NCBI GenBank assembly: GCA_009176605.1
Contig: SEYY01003291.1
Coordinates: 1-45,000, forward strand
Direction of reading: 5' to 3'
DNA from: Armadillidium nasatum
Taxonomy: Eukaryota; Arthropoda; Malacostraca; Isopoda; Armadillidiidae
DNA length: 45,000 nt
The stretch's first letter is position 1, and the number at the start of each line of letters is the position of its first letter. Under the pieces are notes generated by a model. That model had not been told where the DNA came from. It made no database searches and was given only the letters and a program-made list of their open reading frames with translations. Both the position numbers and the translations under genes were made by a program. Of the stretch, positions 27,101 through 38,533 are shown in pieces.

Positions 27101-27200
27101 AAAGGTTAGAGAGAGAGAAGAAATTCCTTGCATAGCGTATGAGGTAATGAATCAAACTCATGGCAGATGTGTCATGGTTCAATTCCTACAGAAAAACTCT
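27100..27200 (+). mobile_element. tRNA-derived SINE, copy 1
   Basis: TAGCGTATGAGG (A-box-like) at 27133-27144 and GGTTCAATTCC (B box) at 27176-27186 are spaced as in a tRNA gene. The same stretch recurs at 31035-31115. These are internal RNA polymerase III promoter boxes. A tRNA fold is not intact, so this is a SINE head rather than a tRNA gene. Confidence 0.55.
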
Positions 27201-27584
27201 ATACTGTATTCCTCTTCGATTGAGGGCAAAAGGATCTAAATAAGAATAGAATAGAATAGGAAGAAGAGGGAGTAGAAATATAATAATAATAATAAATATA
27301 TAGAGAGAACTGTTGATAGGATAGATTTAACAAAATTCTATCACAAAATATTAGTAGCATGAGACTAAGGAAATTTTATGAAGATGACATCTTTGTGAGG
27401 AATAGTGTAATAACAATCAGAGTTACTGTCAATCGGGAATTGACTTATTAATTTGTATGAACTAAAGTTATATTAAAAATAAATCAAAACTGTATAAAAA
27501 CAATTATGCAAAGATTTTTTCTTCATCTGATTCAAATTGTGCCTCTGAACCTCCGTCATAAATTTCTATAAATTAAATTAACTC

Positions 27585-27586
<2 letters not shown>

Positions 27587-27631
<45 letters not shown>
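27587..27631. repeat. (AAT)n microsatellite
   Basis: Uninterrupted AAT repeats, about 45 bp, in a zinc-finger pseudogene intron. Confidence 0.93.
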
Positions 27632-27632
<1 letters not shown>

Positions 27633-27707
27633 TATAAAGTTTTCCATTCAATTAATAACCTGTTTGTAATTTAAGTAAAAAATAACCACAACTTTGAATT
27701 GTCAAAC

Positions 27708-27908
27708 CTTTAAATTCTGAGAACAAAATTTCTTCTCAACCATCGTCTGATTTTCAGATTTTAGGACATCATTATTAAGCAATTCTTCATCAAATATGGA
27801 TTCCTTCTATGATTCTCTCAACTCTGATCTTATTAATGTCTTTTCGTCTAATTCTTCATTTTTAACGCCCTCCGCTAAAGTGAGGCTCGCTTCATTGCTG
27901 GGAAAGAT
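27708..27908 (-). pseudogene. C2H2 zinc-finger gene copy C, acidic middle exon
   Basis: Bounded by an acceptor (TTTTTATTTTAG ending at 27909) and a donor (AAG|GTTTGA at 27707), it is exactly 67 codons, phase 0 at both ends. It reads IFPSNEASLTLAEGVKNEEL, DEKTLIRSELRES, a stop, then ESIFDEELLNNDVLKSENQT and MVEKKFCSQNLK. The acidic, flexible composition and the position upstream of a finger exon match the equivalent exon of copy B at 32114-32250. The single in-frame stop argues for a pseudogene. Another possible small exon lies near 27511-27565 but its frame is unclear. Confidence 0.6.
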
Positions 27909-28329
27909 CTAAAATAAAAACAAAAGATTTGAATAAGGTTAAAGGAATGTAATACAATCAAAATCAAACCTAAGTATGATAAAGATCTATGAAGGGAGGC
28001 AATCAAATTGAAGACCAATAGGACCATCAAAAAAATGTTAACTCTATTGTTGGGGTTAAAGGAAGGTGATGGCGTTAGTTAGTTTGGATTAGAGTGCAAA
28101 TACTAATCTAATACTAAAAAAATACTTCATCCAGTTTTTTAAATAAAAATTCGAATTTCTGTCATTTTCATAAAAAAATTATAATTATAATTAAAATAAA
28201 AATTTTTTAAACTTAATATAGTTTAATGAAACAGCATAGATTATAGCACAGGATGTAAGAAATTTTTGAAATTACAAAACATTATTTGAATTCAGGGTTG
28301 AAGAAAGAAAGAAAGAAAAAAAAATTTCT

Positions 28330-28760
28330 TACATTTCACTATATTTTTGTAGTTTTGAGAAAAAACAAATCAGATTAACAACAAAATTTAATAATTAAAA
28401 ACCTTATTATACTAAGTACACATCACCATGTACAACTGTCATACTGATTTTGTACTTGTGGTTGCTGAGAAAAGAATATCTGCTCTTAAATGTATAAAAA
28501 CAATCAAATACAAAACTTTATTTCAAGCAAATGAAATTAAAAATAAGAAAAAATTATTCTTTGATGCAATTAATGTTTGTGGGGAAGTGTAAATCTCATT
28601 GATCATGAGGTTGTTGATGGACCAGAAGAAGAGCCCAGAGCAATGACAGAGGCCTATTATGAACTTATCTTTAAAACACAAATTCAGAGCAAGTCAGATT
28701 TATCAATTTTTGTGAAACCAAAAGCTTCAAAATGAAAAAATTCTGCTACCATTTGCAAAA
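28330..28760 (+). repeat. Diverged duplicated segment, copy 1
   Basis: About 400 bp here match 29233-29625 at roughly 85-90% by eye, with shared words such as ATGAGGTTGTTGATGGACCA and AGCAAATGAAATTAAAAATA. One frame reads DHEVVDGPEEEPRAMTEAYY then ELIFKTQI, which has the look of a LINE linker (DxxGxxxxxPxAMxEAYxELF), so the repeat is probably an old retroelement fragment. Confidence 0.65.
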
Positions 28761-28949
28761 CCTATCTTTCAAAATAAGAATTTTCTATTCTCAAACTTAA
28801 AAACAGAATACCAAAACATGTCATACCTGAAATAGTATTCAAATTGTTCTGACATAAAAATTTCATAAAATCATATTTTATGGTTTATTTTAAATTTATT
28901 TTCTTAATTTTGAAGTTTATTTATCAAATGTAATACATACTTTTTCAGC

Positions 28950-29172
28950 TTGTGTGACTGTATTTTCATTACAAAAGGGAACTTGTGCAACATGTCTTTT
29001 AATACAGTCTCATTCTTTCTCCATCAAATTCTCTGACTCAAGACCTACCCACCATGCCCACAATAAAGAATTTTATTCTTTATTTTACTCAACAAATAAC
29101 ATCCAAATTATATTCAAATTAAACTACTTCCTTTCAGAAAAGTTTCATATACATGAGAAAATTAAAGATATA

Positions 29173-29232
<60 letters not shown>
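28950..29232 (+). repeat. Dispersed repeat with A(55) tail, copy 1
   Basis: The segment 28965-29165 recurs at 35830-36050 with shared words TGCAACATGTCTTTTAA, CTCTGACTCAAGACCTACCC and CACAATAAAGAAT. It ends in a run of about 55 A at 29176-29230, as expected for a retrotransposed copy. No protein is recognised. Confidence 0.65.
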
Positions 29233-29233
<1 letters not shown>

Positions 29234-29625
29234 CATTTCACTATACAGTTTAACAACAGAATTTAATCAATAGAAACTTTATTATACTAGGTACGCATCG
29301 ACATTTACAATTGATATAATAATTTTGCCCTTGTGGTTGCAGAGATAAGAATATCTGATCCTAAATGTATAAAAGCAATCAAACACAAAACTTTATATCA
29401 AGCAAATGAAATTAAAAATAAGAAAAAAAATTACTCCTTGATTCAATTAATATCTGTGGGGAAATGTAAATCTCATTGATCATGAGGTTGTTGATGGACC
29501 AGAAGAAGAGCCCAGAGCAATGGCAATAACCTTTTTCAAACTCTTCTTAAAACACACAAATTCAGATCGATCAATTTTTGTGAAAGCAAAAGCTCCAAAA
29601 TGAAAAAAATGCTCCTACCATTTGC
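29233..29625 (+). repeat. Diverged duplicated segment, copy 2
   Basis: Second copy of the 28330-28760 segment, offset by about 900 bp. Because it starts right after the A-run, it and the A-tailed repeat may have moved or duplicated together. Confidence 0.65.
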
Positions 29626-29652
29626 TTTTGCTTTTATTCTCTCAAGATGATC

Positions 29653-30531
29653 TTATGAAGGAAAATGTACTTTCTTCTTATATTCTTGCCTCTCTTTAAA
29701 AAGGATACGATGTTTCTGTTTCACTAAAGTCTTCCTATCTAAGTTGCTGTACTTCAAATTAAACATGAATTCCATCAAGTCTTTTGGTTTAATTTTTTCC
29801 TCTTTTACAGAGTTCCCAAACTCCATTTTTTCAGTTTTTGCGAGTATAACTTCTCCTATGTAGTAACATTCCATCAAGTACTCATTTTCTTTATAAGACC
29901 AAACCCATTCCATTTCCATTTTCTTTTTGTGAGTTAAGTAATGTCTCTTTAAGTATGATTCAGTCATACCTGCAGTCACACATTTTAAAAATTTACTTTT
30001 ACCATGAACGTTTATATGTCCTCTCAAGTATGTCTTATGTTCACACACATTCAAAATCACAATGAGAAGGACACCTAAATAATTTTAATTTAGTATGACT
30101 TAATACGTGTCTCGTCAGGTAGTCTTTGCTCTTATATACATATTCACATTCCTTTTAATTACAACCATAACTGCCTTAATAACATTTAAATATCTTATCA
30201 TTATTGTGCTTTAAAATATGTGAATTTTCATTTGCTTCTTTATTGCAAGCCAAGTTTTATTATTCCGAGGGCTTAAATAACTTTCTTTTCGTTTGAATAA
30301 TAAAAATATGGCTTTTTAAACTGAAATTTTTGTTACACTGGAAACAACACCAAGAGCATCTAAGCAATTTTCTTTTCCTATGCAACAATGAGTGATTTTC
30401 AAACAATTTTATTTTTGAAGTGGGACTTGCTTAAAAGTACTTTTGATATTAATATTGCCTAAATGCTCTGATCCATCCTTTCTTGATCTCTTAGCAACAA
30501 CCTTTCTTTGGTCATCAACATTTTCAACCCC
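29653..30531 (-). pseudogene. C2H2 zinc-finger gene copy B, finger exon (pseudogene)
   Basis: Acceptor TTTGATGCAG ends at 30532. The exon opens in frame with exon 2: GVENVDDQRKVVAKRSRKDG, SEHLGNINIKSTFKQVPLQK, then a stop. In another frame come LLRCSWCCFQCNKNFSLKSH (finger), YKSKDYLTRHVLSH, LKLFRCPSHCDFEC, then HKTYLRGHINVHGKSKFLKC and ESYLKRHYLTHKKK. The last frame (29653-30060) ends in a charged tail, LKYSNLDRKTLVKQKHRILF to KVHFPS. The C2H2 pattern is incomplete in most fingers. Probably a former DNA-binding protein. Confidence 0.78.
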
Positions 30532-30689
30532 CTGCATCAAATAAATTAATTAGAACAAAGTAAAAAAATTCATTTCTTTCATTTATAAATCACTAATTAT
30601 TATATGTCAGAAAAATATGATTTCGGATTTGAAAATAAAAATTAAATGCTTCTGAAAATGAATATATCTTATTTTCGGTCCCAGAGACT

Positions 30690-30925
30690 AACACATCAAC
30701 CATGTGATGTTAATCTTTAAATTATCAGACTCTTACATCTGTCCATACTTAAGCTTGTGATCAATTGTGAACAGCACAAATTTCAAATTGGTAAATGGGC
30801 AACCTGTTATACAAACCTAAGTGTTAATAGTGGTGTTCCCCAAGGTTCTGTTCTATCCCCAACACTTTTTCTACTTTTCATTAATGACCTTCTCTCTGTT
30901 ACTTAATCTCCTATCCACCCTTCAT
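30690..30925 (+). mobile_element. LINE fragment, RT palm (family A)
   Basis: One plus-strand frame gives FQIGKWATCYTNLSVNSGVP and QGSVLSPTLFLLFINDLLSV (30779-30905). NSGVPQGSVLSPTLFLLFINDLL is the family consensus at this site, perfectly preserved. Flanking frames are lost. It inserted just upstream (minus sense) of the copy B finger exon. Confidence 0.88.
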
Positions 30926-31029
30926 TACTCCTTTCAATTTGAAAGAAACCCTCCCAACAGCAGTTAATACACGCAAGGAGCAAATGAACTCTATCTCGTA
31001 TTCCAATTTTAGGCAGAGAATAAATAGTA

Positions 31030-31120
31030 ATTAGGTTAGGGAGAGAAGAAATTCCTTGTATAGCGTATGAGGTAATGGATCAGACTCATTGCAGATATAT
31101 CATAGTTCAATTCATCTTTA
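31030..31120 (+). mobile_element. tRNA-derived SINE, copy 2
   Basis: TAGCGTATGAGG at 31061-31072 and AGTTCAATTC at 31103-31112 keep the tRNA-like A/B spacing. The region matches 27105-27190 with about ten differences. Confidence 0.5.
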
Positions 31121-32062
31121 AATTTATACAGCTTTAAATTTCTCTCCTGCAACTCAATCTCAGATTATTTATTTCTACTAGTACTCTTTTTATATTACTA
31201 AAACAGTTTTGATTCTACTCAATTACTCACGTATGTTGTAATTAATTGCCATGGTTTAAGTTAATTTGAGGAATAATAATGGGCATTAAAAAAAGCTTTT
31301 CTCTATAAATGAAGGTGTCCGGGCTCGGCGCCAGTTCTAAAATGGTGGGCTAGGAGTGAGGTATTTTTAAAAAGATTTAACAGTGGAGCAGGTGGAAAAA
31401 ATAACAGCTTAGCAACCTTAGTTAAAGTAAAGTGCGGACGTGTTTCTAAAATTATATCGTTTTCATAAGAACACGAACCTCTCTCTCTGTTTTAATCCTT
31501 TCTATGCCTTTATTAGTTCATTTTTCATAAAAGGAAATAGTTCAAATATTTTAATTTAAATTTTTTTTATAATCCTCGTTTGTTTCAAATTGTCTTTAAA
31601 AAATAAATCCGTTTAAAAATGTTTATTTTTTTCAAATGTTGGTAAGAGTTGAGTCAGATCCCCACCCCCCCAGAACTTCATTTCCACCAGTCAAATTCTG
31701 TTATCCTTTCAACGTTTTACTCATCACAAACACTTCTTCAACAAACACGATTCCTTTACCTTTCCATATACATATTTCTCTTAGAATTAGAAGACATTGT
31801 GGTTACAATTAAGTAAAAGAACATTTTAAAAATCTTTACAATTTGTATGTCTAAAAATAAAAATAAATAAAACTGATAAGGAATATTTATAAAAAATTTT
31901 TTTCATCATTTTTAAAAAATTACATTAATTAAAAAAAAAAAAAAACTTTTAAAACAATAAAAAAGTAAAACCAAAAAATGATGCCATAATAAATCATAAA
32001 AACATCAACAAACGTACATGATGTCAATAATCGCTATTAAGATTTTTCCTCTCTAACCTTTC

Positions 32063-32098
<36 letters not shown>

Positions 32099-32113
32099 AA
32101 TAAAAGGGCTCAC
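31121..32113. other. Intron-like region, no gene recognised
   Basis: AT-rich with an A run at 32067-32093. A local GC-richer patch near 31316-31360 (CTATAAAT, then GGGCTCGGCGCCAGTT) is conspicuous but has no open frame. The region lies between copy B exons 2 and 3. Confidence 0.5.
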
Positions 32114-32250
32114 CTTCCCTGAGTTTCCATCATCTTCAATAAAATCTGAATATTCAGTGTCCCTGGAAGTTGTTTCTGGTCTTATAACTTCGTCAACTTT
32201 TCATTGTGCCGTGCCGGAGGTTTTAAATAAATTATTGTGTCTGGAGGGAT
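32114..32250 (-). pseudogene. C2H2 zinc-finger gene copy B, acidic middle exon
   Basis: Acceptor TTATTACTTAAG ends at 32251 and donor AAG|GTGAGC starts at 32113. The last part reads KVDEVIRPETTSRDTEYSDF and IEDDGNSGK, running in phase 0 into GVENVDDQRK of the finger exon. The first part is in another frame and has a stop, so one small indel broke it. The start of the exon DNA (ATCCCTCC) resembles that of copy C (ATCTTTCC). Confidence 0.62.
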
Positions 32251-32624
32251 CTTAAGTAATAAAATAAAAAAATTAGAGTCAATTTACAAGCACAGTAAAG
32301 TGCAGGAATATAAATAAAATATTTTCCCTACAATTTGATTTATATTATTTAACTTGTTCATTCACATACGTAATAACCATTTTTAATTTGGACAGACATA
32401 TAGACATTTAAATATCTGAAAGACTAATGTAAAAGCTTCGAAGGTCACATGACTATAATCCTTCAATAATTCAAAAACTTTCAACATGGTTAATTATGTA
32501 ACTTTTACATCTCTCTCTCTATTTTTTTTTTTTTTTTTTTTTTTAAAGTGAGAGATGTTCAATGGAGTTAACATACTTTACAAGCCCTGCCTGCGTGTAA
32601 CAAGTTTTAAATCTTAGCATAAGG

Positions 32625-32882
32625 AAGCAGGGTCTTGGCACAAATTTTGTGGAGATCCATATCTTTGGGCTTGCTTTCTGTGATACCTCCTCACCTCATC
32701 TACAGCCATATGATTTGTGGAATTTTTTGCCATCATGGTTTTCCTTCTAAATTTAATAACCTTTCTCAGCTTGCATTCACCTATGGGTTTCTCTCTATCA
32801 TTTTTTCTCCTTTAACATCTATCTTTGAATAGGAACTTGCTCGGGAGGAGTGGTGGTAATAATAATAATAAAAAAAAGTTAC
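32625..32882 (+). mobile_element. LINE 3' end fragment (family A) with (TAA)n tail
   Basis: DLWNFLPSWF near 32710-32740 matches the family word [10 protein letters not shown]. The sequence ends near 32850 with TTTGAATAGGAACTTGCTCG and GAGTGGTGG, a diverged form of the family's terminal TTGAATAGGGCTCTGCCCG, and runs directly into TAATAATAATAATAA. Confidence 0.6.
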
Positions 32883-33046
32883 TATACACGTATTTTAAAA
32901 GTCTGACTTACAGAAATCTTCCCTGATAGTAGAATGCTTTTAATAATCTATATCTGAGCAATCACTCATTCAAAATTCTATGAAATGCAGCCAAATTATA
33001 ATTTCAACATATATTTAACTAAATTATAGATGAAATATTGCATTAC

Positions 33047-33124
33047 CTGTGGGCCTTGATGAGGATACTCTAAAGGTAATGCTAAATCCTTCTCTTCTAT
33101 TTTAATTTCTATCTTTATATCAAT
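33047..33124 (-). pseudogene. C2H2 zinc-finger gene copy B, first coding exon without ATG
   Basis: Exactly 26 codons, [20 protein letters not shown] then PHQGPQ, before a donor (CAG|GTAATG at 33046). It aligns without gaps to the 26-codon first exon at 36589-36666, which starts with ATG. Here that codon is ATT. An acceptor TTTTCCTACAG lies about 50 bp upstream, so a 5' UTR intron is likely conserved as well. Confidence 0.65.
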
Positions 33125-33181
33125 AGTAAAGTTGACTAGGAATCCATTAACAAATTGGAAGTATCTGTAGGAAAACAAATC

Positions 33182-33810
<629 letters not shown>

Positions 33811-33903
<93 letters not shown>
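33811..33903. repeat. (TA)n array, 93 bp (right half)
   Basis: Continues the array interrupted by the MITE. It ends at TCAGGCTTGGGTCCAAGG, which looks like another transposon terminus (CAGGCTTGGG followed by the palindrome ACAAGTACTTGT). Confidence 0.99.
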
Positions 33904-33906
<3 letters not shown>

Positions 33907-34290
33907 GCTTGGGTCCAAGGACAAGTACTTGTACCAAAAATAATTGGACTTGCGTCTAATGTACTTGGAAAAATGAAATTCCTTTCAAGTATTTTTAAGT
34001 TAAAATATAAAAATAATTTATTGATCTCTTACTTTCTCAATTTTAATGAATGTATCCAACCCTCACTATCACTTACCAACACTCAAATACCGAGTAAACA
34101 AATTATTATTGCTTCGTGTTCAAGGTAGGTATTTAAAAAAAGTTGGGAATTCACGAAATCTTTCAAAATGTCAACTGATATCTTGCTTAGGAGTTACAGC
34201 TCCCTACAGAGATAAATGGCATTTAGAAAGTTATATATTACCTAACAAACAATTCCATGGGCATCATATTTTTTTTTTTTTTTTTTAAGT
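33904..34290. other. Possible transposon end and AT-rich DNA
   Basis: CAGGCTTGGG and ACAAGTACTTGTACC at 33904-33940 suggest a hAT-like terminus touching (TA)n. The remaining bases up to a T run at 34269-34286 show no recognised product. Confidence 0.35.
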
Positions 34291-34500
34291 TATCACCATC
34301 ACTCACGGGCAGAGCCCTATTCGAGGGGTGTGGTTCTTAGCCAGAGAAATTGAGTTATATATTATATCTGACCAAGATGATAAGTTACACAGATTATTTG
34401 GGTTTTTGGATAAGGAAACCCTGCTCCGGTACAAACTTACAAAGGAATATGAGCAAGTTTTAATGGATTTTGACAGAGAATCTAATCTAAGATTATAAAT
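34291..34500 (-). mobile_element. LINE 3' end fragment (family A) with A-rich tail
   Basis: The minus strand ends with GGGCTCTGCCCGTGAGTGAT followed by GGTGATAACTT and an A run. This is the same terminal word as at 16667 and 12640. Upstream sequence (34647-34320) is open in one frame but matches the family only weakly. Confidence 0.65.
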
Positions 34501-34649
34501 ATTATGACTGAAAATGTTACAATAAAATATCTCCTTTTTTCCTACCATAATTTTCTGAAATAACTTCTGAAAATTAAGATGCAGACTCAAATAGTAATGA
34601 TCTAAGCAACATTTTTGAAACGTATTCTGAGCTGCACTAACAACCAAAT

Positions 34650-35240
34650 ATAATTTCTGCTTTGCTCAAACTTTGTAGTAGAAGTTGATGTTTAAAAAAA
34701 AAAAAAAAAAAAATTAGGTATAATACTGGGCAAAGTTTTAAAGTTGGCATTTGTTTTGCATAAGTCGGCAATAGTAACAGATATTCTAGAAACCAAAATA
34801 GAATACTGTTATCATACTAACTGGAATTCATAAAGTTAAAATAATCAAATTCAAATTGCAAATTTCTAAATAAAATTAAATAGTTTAGGAGTTCAAACAA
34901 ACAGTTTGACACATATGACCAAAATATTCTTAAAATATATACTAAATTTTTAACCATTTGAGGATATAACTGACTCAGTTCAATGGCAAACTTTTTAATC
35001 AAGCGTAATTATCACATGTGTTCAAAAACTAAAGTATCATCTCAAGTAGATGCAGTCAAAATATAAATACTCTCGAATTCAGTCTCAAAAACTTCATACA
35101 AATGTTTATTCAGTTATATGGAAATAAAAAAAATAATACTTAATCAAATGCATTTGAAATAAATTGTGGATTTCAGCTGAACTGGAAAGAAAGAAAGAAG
35201 AAAGGGTAACCCTAAGGTATTCTTTATTAACATCATTATT
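34650..35240. other. AT-rich region without recognised gene
   Basis: A run near 34694-34712; otherwise unique AT-rich sequence. No feature is supported. Confidence 0.55.
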
Positions 35241-35244
35241 CATT

Positions 35245-35500
35245 TTCAAAGAAACTTCAAAAGCTTCTAACATCAATTTGCGTTATCAGAGAATATGCTG
35301 GTATCAAGTTCAGGGAACCCTCCACTGAAGAGGAAGAAACTTAGGCTTTGTAGCTTCTTTAAATCAAAACTTGCCATTTTCATTTGAAGAAACTTCAGCT
35401 TCCAATATCAATACTGCAAGATCAGAGTATATCGAAATCCTCATTAGAAGAGATAGAAATCTCAGATTTATAGCTTCTTCAAATCAAAACTCGACAGACA
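35245..35500. repeat. Two diverged direct repeats, about 110-125 bp each
   Basis: GAAACTTCAAAAGCTTCTAA to CAAAACTTGCC (35250-35375) resembles GAAACTTCAGCTTCCAATAT to CAAAACTCGAC (35388-35495), sharing TAGCTTCTTxAAATCAAAAC. The function is unknown. Confidence 0.55.
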
Positions 35501-35819
35501 CAAATAAAATGCAGGAGAACATTAATATTGAAATATAGAATGGTAATACTTTAGTTCAACTATGCTCGTAATCAACATGAGTGAATAGTAGAAGGAGAAG
35601 GGGCAAATTTTATTAATTTATGGACACTAATCTGTTATCTATAAGAGCATATCCAGGACCAAAAGAGAATGTAACATACTAAATATTAAAATTACATGTA
35701 ATTACACATTAAACTAAAGAAAAGACAATTTAATACTAACATATCAAATTGTTAAATTAAAATTTTTAAAATATACATTCCAATTTCATCTTTGTCAAAA
35801 AAAAATCTTAATTTTTTAC

Positions 35820-36060
35820 ATCACTACTGTATTCCCAGCACAAAAGGGAGCTGGTGCAACATGTCTTTTAAAACAATCTCATTCTCCCTTTATTCAACTC
35901 TCTGACTCAAGACCTACCCACCTTGCTCACAATAAAGAATACTATTCTTTATTTTACTTAACTAAGAACATCAAGATTATGTTGAAATTCTACTCCTTGC
36001 ATTCAGAAAAGCTTCATATACATAAGAAAATTAAAGATACATTATATTCCTACATGAAAA
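35820..36060 (+). repeat. Dispersed repeat, copy 2 (partner of 28965-29165)
   Basis: Shares CTCTGACTCAAGACCTACCC and CACAATAAAGAAT with 28950-29160 at roughly 80-85% by eye. No A tail is seen here. Confidence 0.65.
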
Positions 36061-36256
36061 AAGAAAAAAATAAATATATAAAAAAATAACAATATAAATA
36101 CAACTATCTGTATGGAAGGTAAGAATAAACTAGCCTCCAGCCAAGTGAACATATACTTTATATGGTGTTTTAAAGTATATGTGTAGTAAATAAAGGAATG
36201 TTTCACAATATTAATAATAAAAATAATAATTATATAATAATATTATTATTATACAA

Positions 36257-36453
36257 ATTTTTTTTTTTTTTTTTTTACCATACCCCAGGTAGGACTTTCG
36301 TCCTGTCAGTAGGATCTTCCGAGGAAGATCCTTGGGTTTCTTGGGCCCACTGCGGATACCGCTGGCTTGGCCAGGCCTATCGCGGATGCCAGAGATTATT
36401 AGTTAACAGCTGGCTTTCTTCTTTTACTTTACCACTGAACCACTTTAATATAT
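36257..36453 (-). mobile_element. SINE with target-site duplication and poly(A) tail
   Basis: A GC-richer insert of about 195 bp, read on the minus strand. It starts with AGTGGTTCAGTGGTAAAGT, whose GTGGTTCAGTGG core equals a tRNA-type A box, and ends in A(18). Flanking direct repeats, ATTATTATACAA at 36245 and ATTATTATACAATTT at 36454, fit a target-site duplication. No clear B box was found. Two hairpins lie near the 3' end: GGATCTTCC/GGAAGATCC and AGGAC/GTCCT. Confidence 0.75.
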
Positions 36454-36492
36454 ATTATTATACAATTTAGTAAAGAATATTTTTACCTAACA

Positions 36493-36497
<5 letters not shown>

Positions 36498-36581
<84 letters not shown>
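36498..36581. repeat. (TA)n array, 84 bp
   Basis: Perfect TA tract beginning six bases after the donor of the adjoining zinc-finger exon. Confidence 0.99.
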
Positions 36582-36585
<4 letters not shown>

Positions 36586-36588
36586 CAC

Positions 36589-36666
36589 CTGAGAATCTTG
36601 TTGATAAGAGTCATATTCCAAGTCCAACTCTTCTACTTTTACTTCAATTTTACATTTTAAATCCAT
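36589..36666 (-). CDS. First coding exon of a C2H2 zinc-finger gene family member (copy A), partial gene
   Basis: MDLKCKIEVKVEELDLEYDS then YQQDSQ: 26 codons from an ATG at 36666 to a donor CAG|GTGATT at 36588, phase 0. A TTTCTGTTTTCAG acceptor lies about 45 bp upstream of the ATG, as in copy B. The exon aligns one-to-one with copy B, and its frame is unbroken. The downstream exons of this copy cannot be identified before copy B starts at 33.1 kb, so it could be an orphan exon, or an alternative first exon feeding the copy B exons. Short acidic VKVEE-type starts are usual for arthropod C2H2 proteins. The zinc-finger link is by homology of exon layout only. Confidence 0.5.
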
Positions 36667-36894
36667 ATTAATATTTATTTTAAAGGAAATATTTTCCAAA
36701 TGATTAAAAAACTGAAAACAGAAAGAGAAAAAAAATAAGAACACCTCTCAAAATTTTCATACTAATTTAGATTTAAAATTAAAACCAAAATCACAAATAT
36801 TATTTTCGAATATTTCACCTTTTGTATTAGAATTGAATTATTTCTTAAAATTCATTCATTGCAAATAGAGAATCAGACCATGTAAGAACATAAG

Positions 36895-37300
36895 AAAAAT
36901 AACAACAAAAAGCCACAAGGGCCTATCAAGACTGTCCCAGTCAAATGAAAGTAGACAATTTGCTTACTTAAACACATGCACTAAATATATATCCCAGAAT
37001 ACACAATATATGAATTAATTAATTAAATACGCAAATTCAAACTGAAAGTTCTTCAACATAATTTCCAAAGCAAAAGTCAATATACACTCCAAAAACTAAA
37101 GCTATGCACATGCAAACCACACACTGCTATTCATTTGATTAGACTTTGGTCATACATAATTATGAAGAGTTGCTATAATAACTAACTACCATCCCAATAA
37201 ATTGGCTGAATGATATATTGCAACCGAAATACATATCCAATTTTTCTTAAATGTTGGAAGTAATTTAATAACTCTGTGACAAACCATTACAAAAATTGGT
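36895..37300. repeat. Unnamed dispersed repeat, copy 1 (CCACAAGGGCCTATCAAGA)
   Basis: Begins with GAACATAAGAAAAATAACAA and CCACAAGGGCCTATCAAGAC, followed by GACAATTTGCTTAC, CACATGCA and GTTCTTCAACAT. Related copies lie at 41612 and 43395. All three lie within about 300 bp of a (TA)n array. No protein is recognised. Confidence 0.7.
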
Positions 37301-37560
37301 TATTATGCATGGTCCATCTCTCATCTGGTATTTAGTAGTTACAATAATATAAACTAGAAATATATTGCACATTGAGAAAAAAAAAAAAAAAATTATTTTG
37401 GAGAATCAAATTCAATAAATTTAAAAATAATTAAGGAACTAAAAATCCTATTATAAAATGATATAATTAGGCCAACGACACTGGACATGCTTACACCTTA
37501 TAGCGATATAGACCTAAAAAATTATAGATATTAACATATCAATATTTCGTAACGTTGTTG
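37300..37560. other. AT-rich spacer
   Basis: A run near 37378-37392, otherwise AT-rich. No gene is seen. Confidence 0.55.
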
Positions 37561-37589
37561 CTAGATATTTTAAATACTTCCAAGACACT

Positions 37590-38533
<944 letters not shown>

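Noticed and set aside
27133-27186. Functional tRNA gene
   Set aside because: A and B boxes are present, but no acceptor-stem pairing is seen and a second copy lies at 31061, so a SINE is more likely.
29170-29253. Lys-rich protein at 28954-29253
   Set aside because: The Lys tract is the translated A(55) run, and the upstream part is a dispersed repeat.
31290-31370. Promoter with TATA box (CTATAAAT) and GC-rich start region
   Set aside because: The ATG that follows meets a stop after two codons, and no exon or conserved element was seen downstream. A lone TATA-like word is expected by chance in such AT-rich DNA.
36270-36340. Hammerhead ribozyme at the SINE 3' end (GGACGAAAGTCC on the minus strand)
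   Set aside because: A GAAA box and a short stem are present, but the CTGATGA core is not (only CTGACAG), and the required three-stem layout is missing.
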